A DNA stretch of 6,016 nucleotides. Source: Terriglobia bacterium. GTDB taxonomy: Bacteria; Acidobacteriota; Terriglobia; UBA7540. Under the pieces are notes generated by a model that ran no database searches, had not been told where the DNA came from, and worked only from the letters and a program-made list of their open reading frames with translations. The stretch lies in contig JASIKV010000199.1 in assembly GCA_030049455.1 (NCBI GenBank), positions 1-6,016 on the forward strand. The letters run 5' to 3'. Both the position numbers and the translations under genes were made by a program. Positions 5,766-6,016 of the stretch are shown here, piece after piece (position 1 is the first letter of the stretch; each line of letters starts with the position of its first letter).

Positions 5766-6016
5766 TCACTGTTTCAAGTAACGAAGCGCAACACACCCTG
5801 ATTTAAGAATCTTTGACTCAACAAGTCTTAATTGTAATTTCTCCGGCAGGCTAGTGCCTTCCAACAACCGCGTCCCTTCTCCTGCAACTATGGGCTGAAC
5901 GACAAAACAATATTCATCAACCAGGCCAAGCTCGATGAGCTGTGAAGGAATGCTTACACCACCGATTAAGATGTTTTTGCCTTGTTCTTGTTTCAATTTA
6001 AGTATTTCGTCGTGCA
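5766..6016 (-). CDS. RibD_C / dihydrofolate-reductase-like protein (C-terminal part; 5' end beyond window)
   Basis: About 82 C-terminal residues are visible and the frame runs off the right edge. The sequence carries the late motifs of the RibD C-terminal domain: KNILIGG (the glycine turn that contacts NADPH in this fold), the helix SQLIELGLVDEY, and PIVAGEGTRLL, then the closing strands ending near VALRYLKQ. This fold includes the riboflavin-pathway reductase and many stand-alone YwjB/YyaP-type 'dihydrofolate reductase family' proteins of unproven substrate; the stand-alone type is more likely because no deaminase or other riboflavin gene is in view. The TTG at 5996 lies inside the domain and is not the start. 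By hand count the segment is about 43% GC, clearly lower than its neighbours, which hints at separate acquisition. It is 91 bp upstream of alkA on the same strand; co-transcription is possible but not shown. Confidence 0.85.
   Translation of the reverse strand, partial: HDEILKLKQEQGKNILIGGVSIPSQLIELGLVDEYCFVVQPIVAGEGTRLLEGTSLPEKLQLRLVESKILKSGCVALRYLKQ

Overview
This window looks like a piece of a bacterial chromosome, most likely from an Acidobacteriota member (inference). The grounds are a fairly GC-rich ftsA-ftsZ pair with a FtsZ of ordinary bacterial type, followed by a large secreted protein of the DUF4382/DUF5666 style that is abundant in acidobacterial genomes. No marker gene here settles the taxonomy. 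There are no rRNA or tRNA genes, CRISPR arrays or transposases.

Layout. Positions 1-1065 (+) hold the 3' part of ftsA, cut by the left edge. An 87-bp spacer made largely of degenerate 8-bp repeats and an inverted copy leads into a complete ftsZ (1153-2331, +). This is the end of a division (dcw-type) cluster: FtsA anchors FtsZ filaments to the membrane. Next is a 207-bp spacer with a possible promoter and a GC-rich, strongly foldable segment, then a long exported beta-rich protein (2539-4098, +), probably a lipoprotein of unknown function.

The rest is on the minus strand and converges on that gene with only 14 bp between stop codons. Read in its own direction it holds the C-terminal end of a RibD_C/dihydrofolate-reductase-like protein (6016-5766, cut by the right edge and clearly more AT-rich, about 43% GC by hand count), an AlkA-type 3-methyladenine DNA glycosylase (5674-4709) and a DinB/DUF1572-family four-helix protein (4655-4113). 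alkA and the DinB-like gene are 53 bp apart on one strand and probably co-transcribed. An inverted repeat in that gap covers the DinB-like gene's ribosome binding site.

Most of the window is ordinary housekeeping and accessory sequence. The parts that known families do not explain are the non-coding ones: the 8-mer repeat/hairpin before ftsZ, the folded leader before the exported protein, the palindrome just upstream of alkA, and the hairpin masking the DinB-like start. No clearly new multi-gene system is visible.
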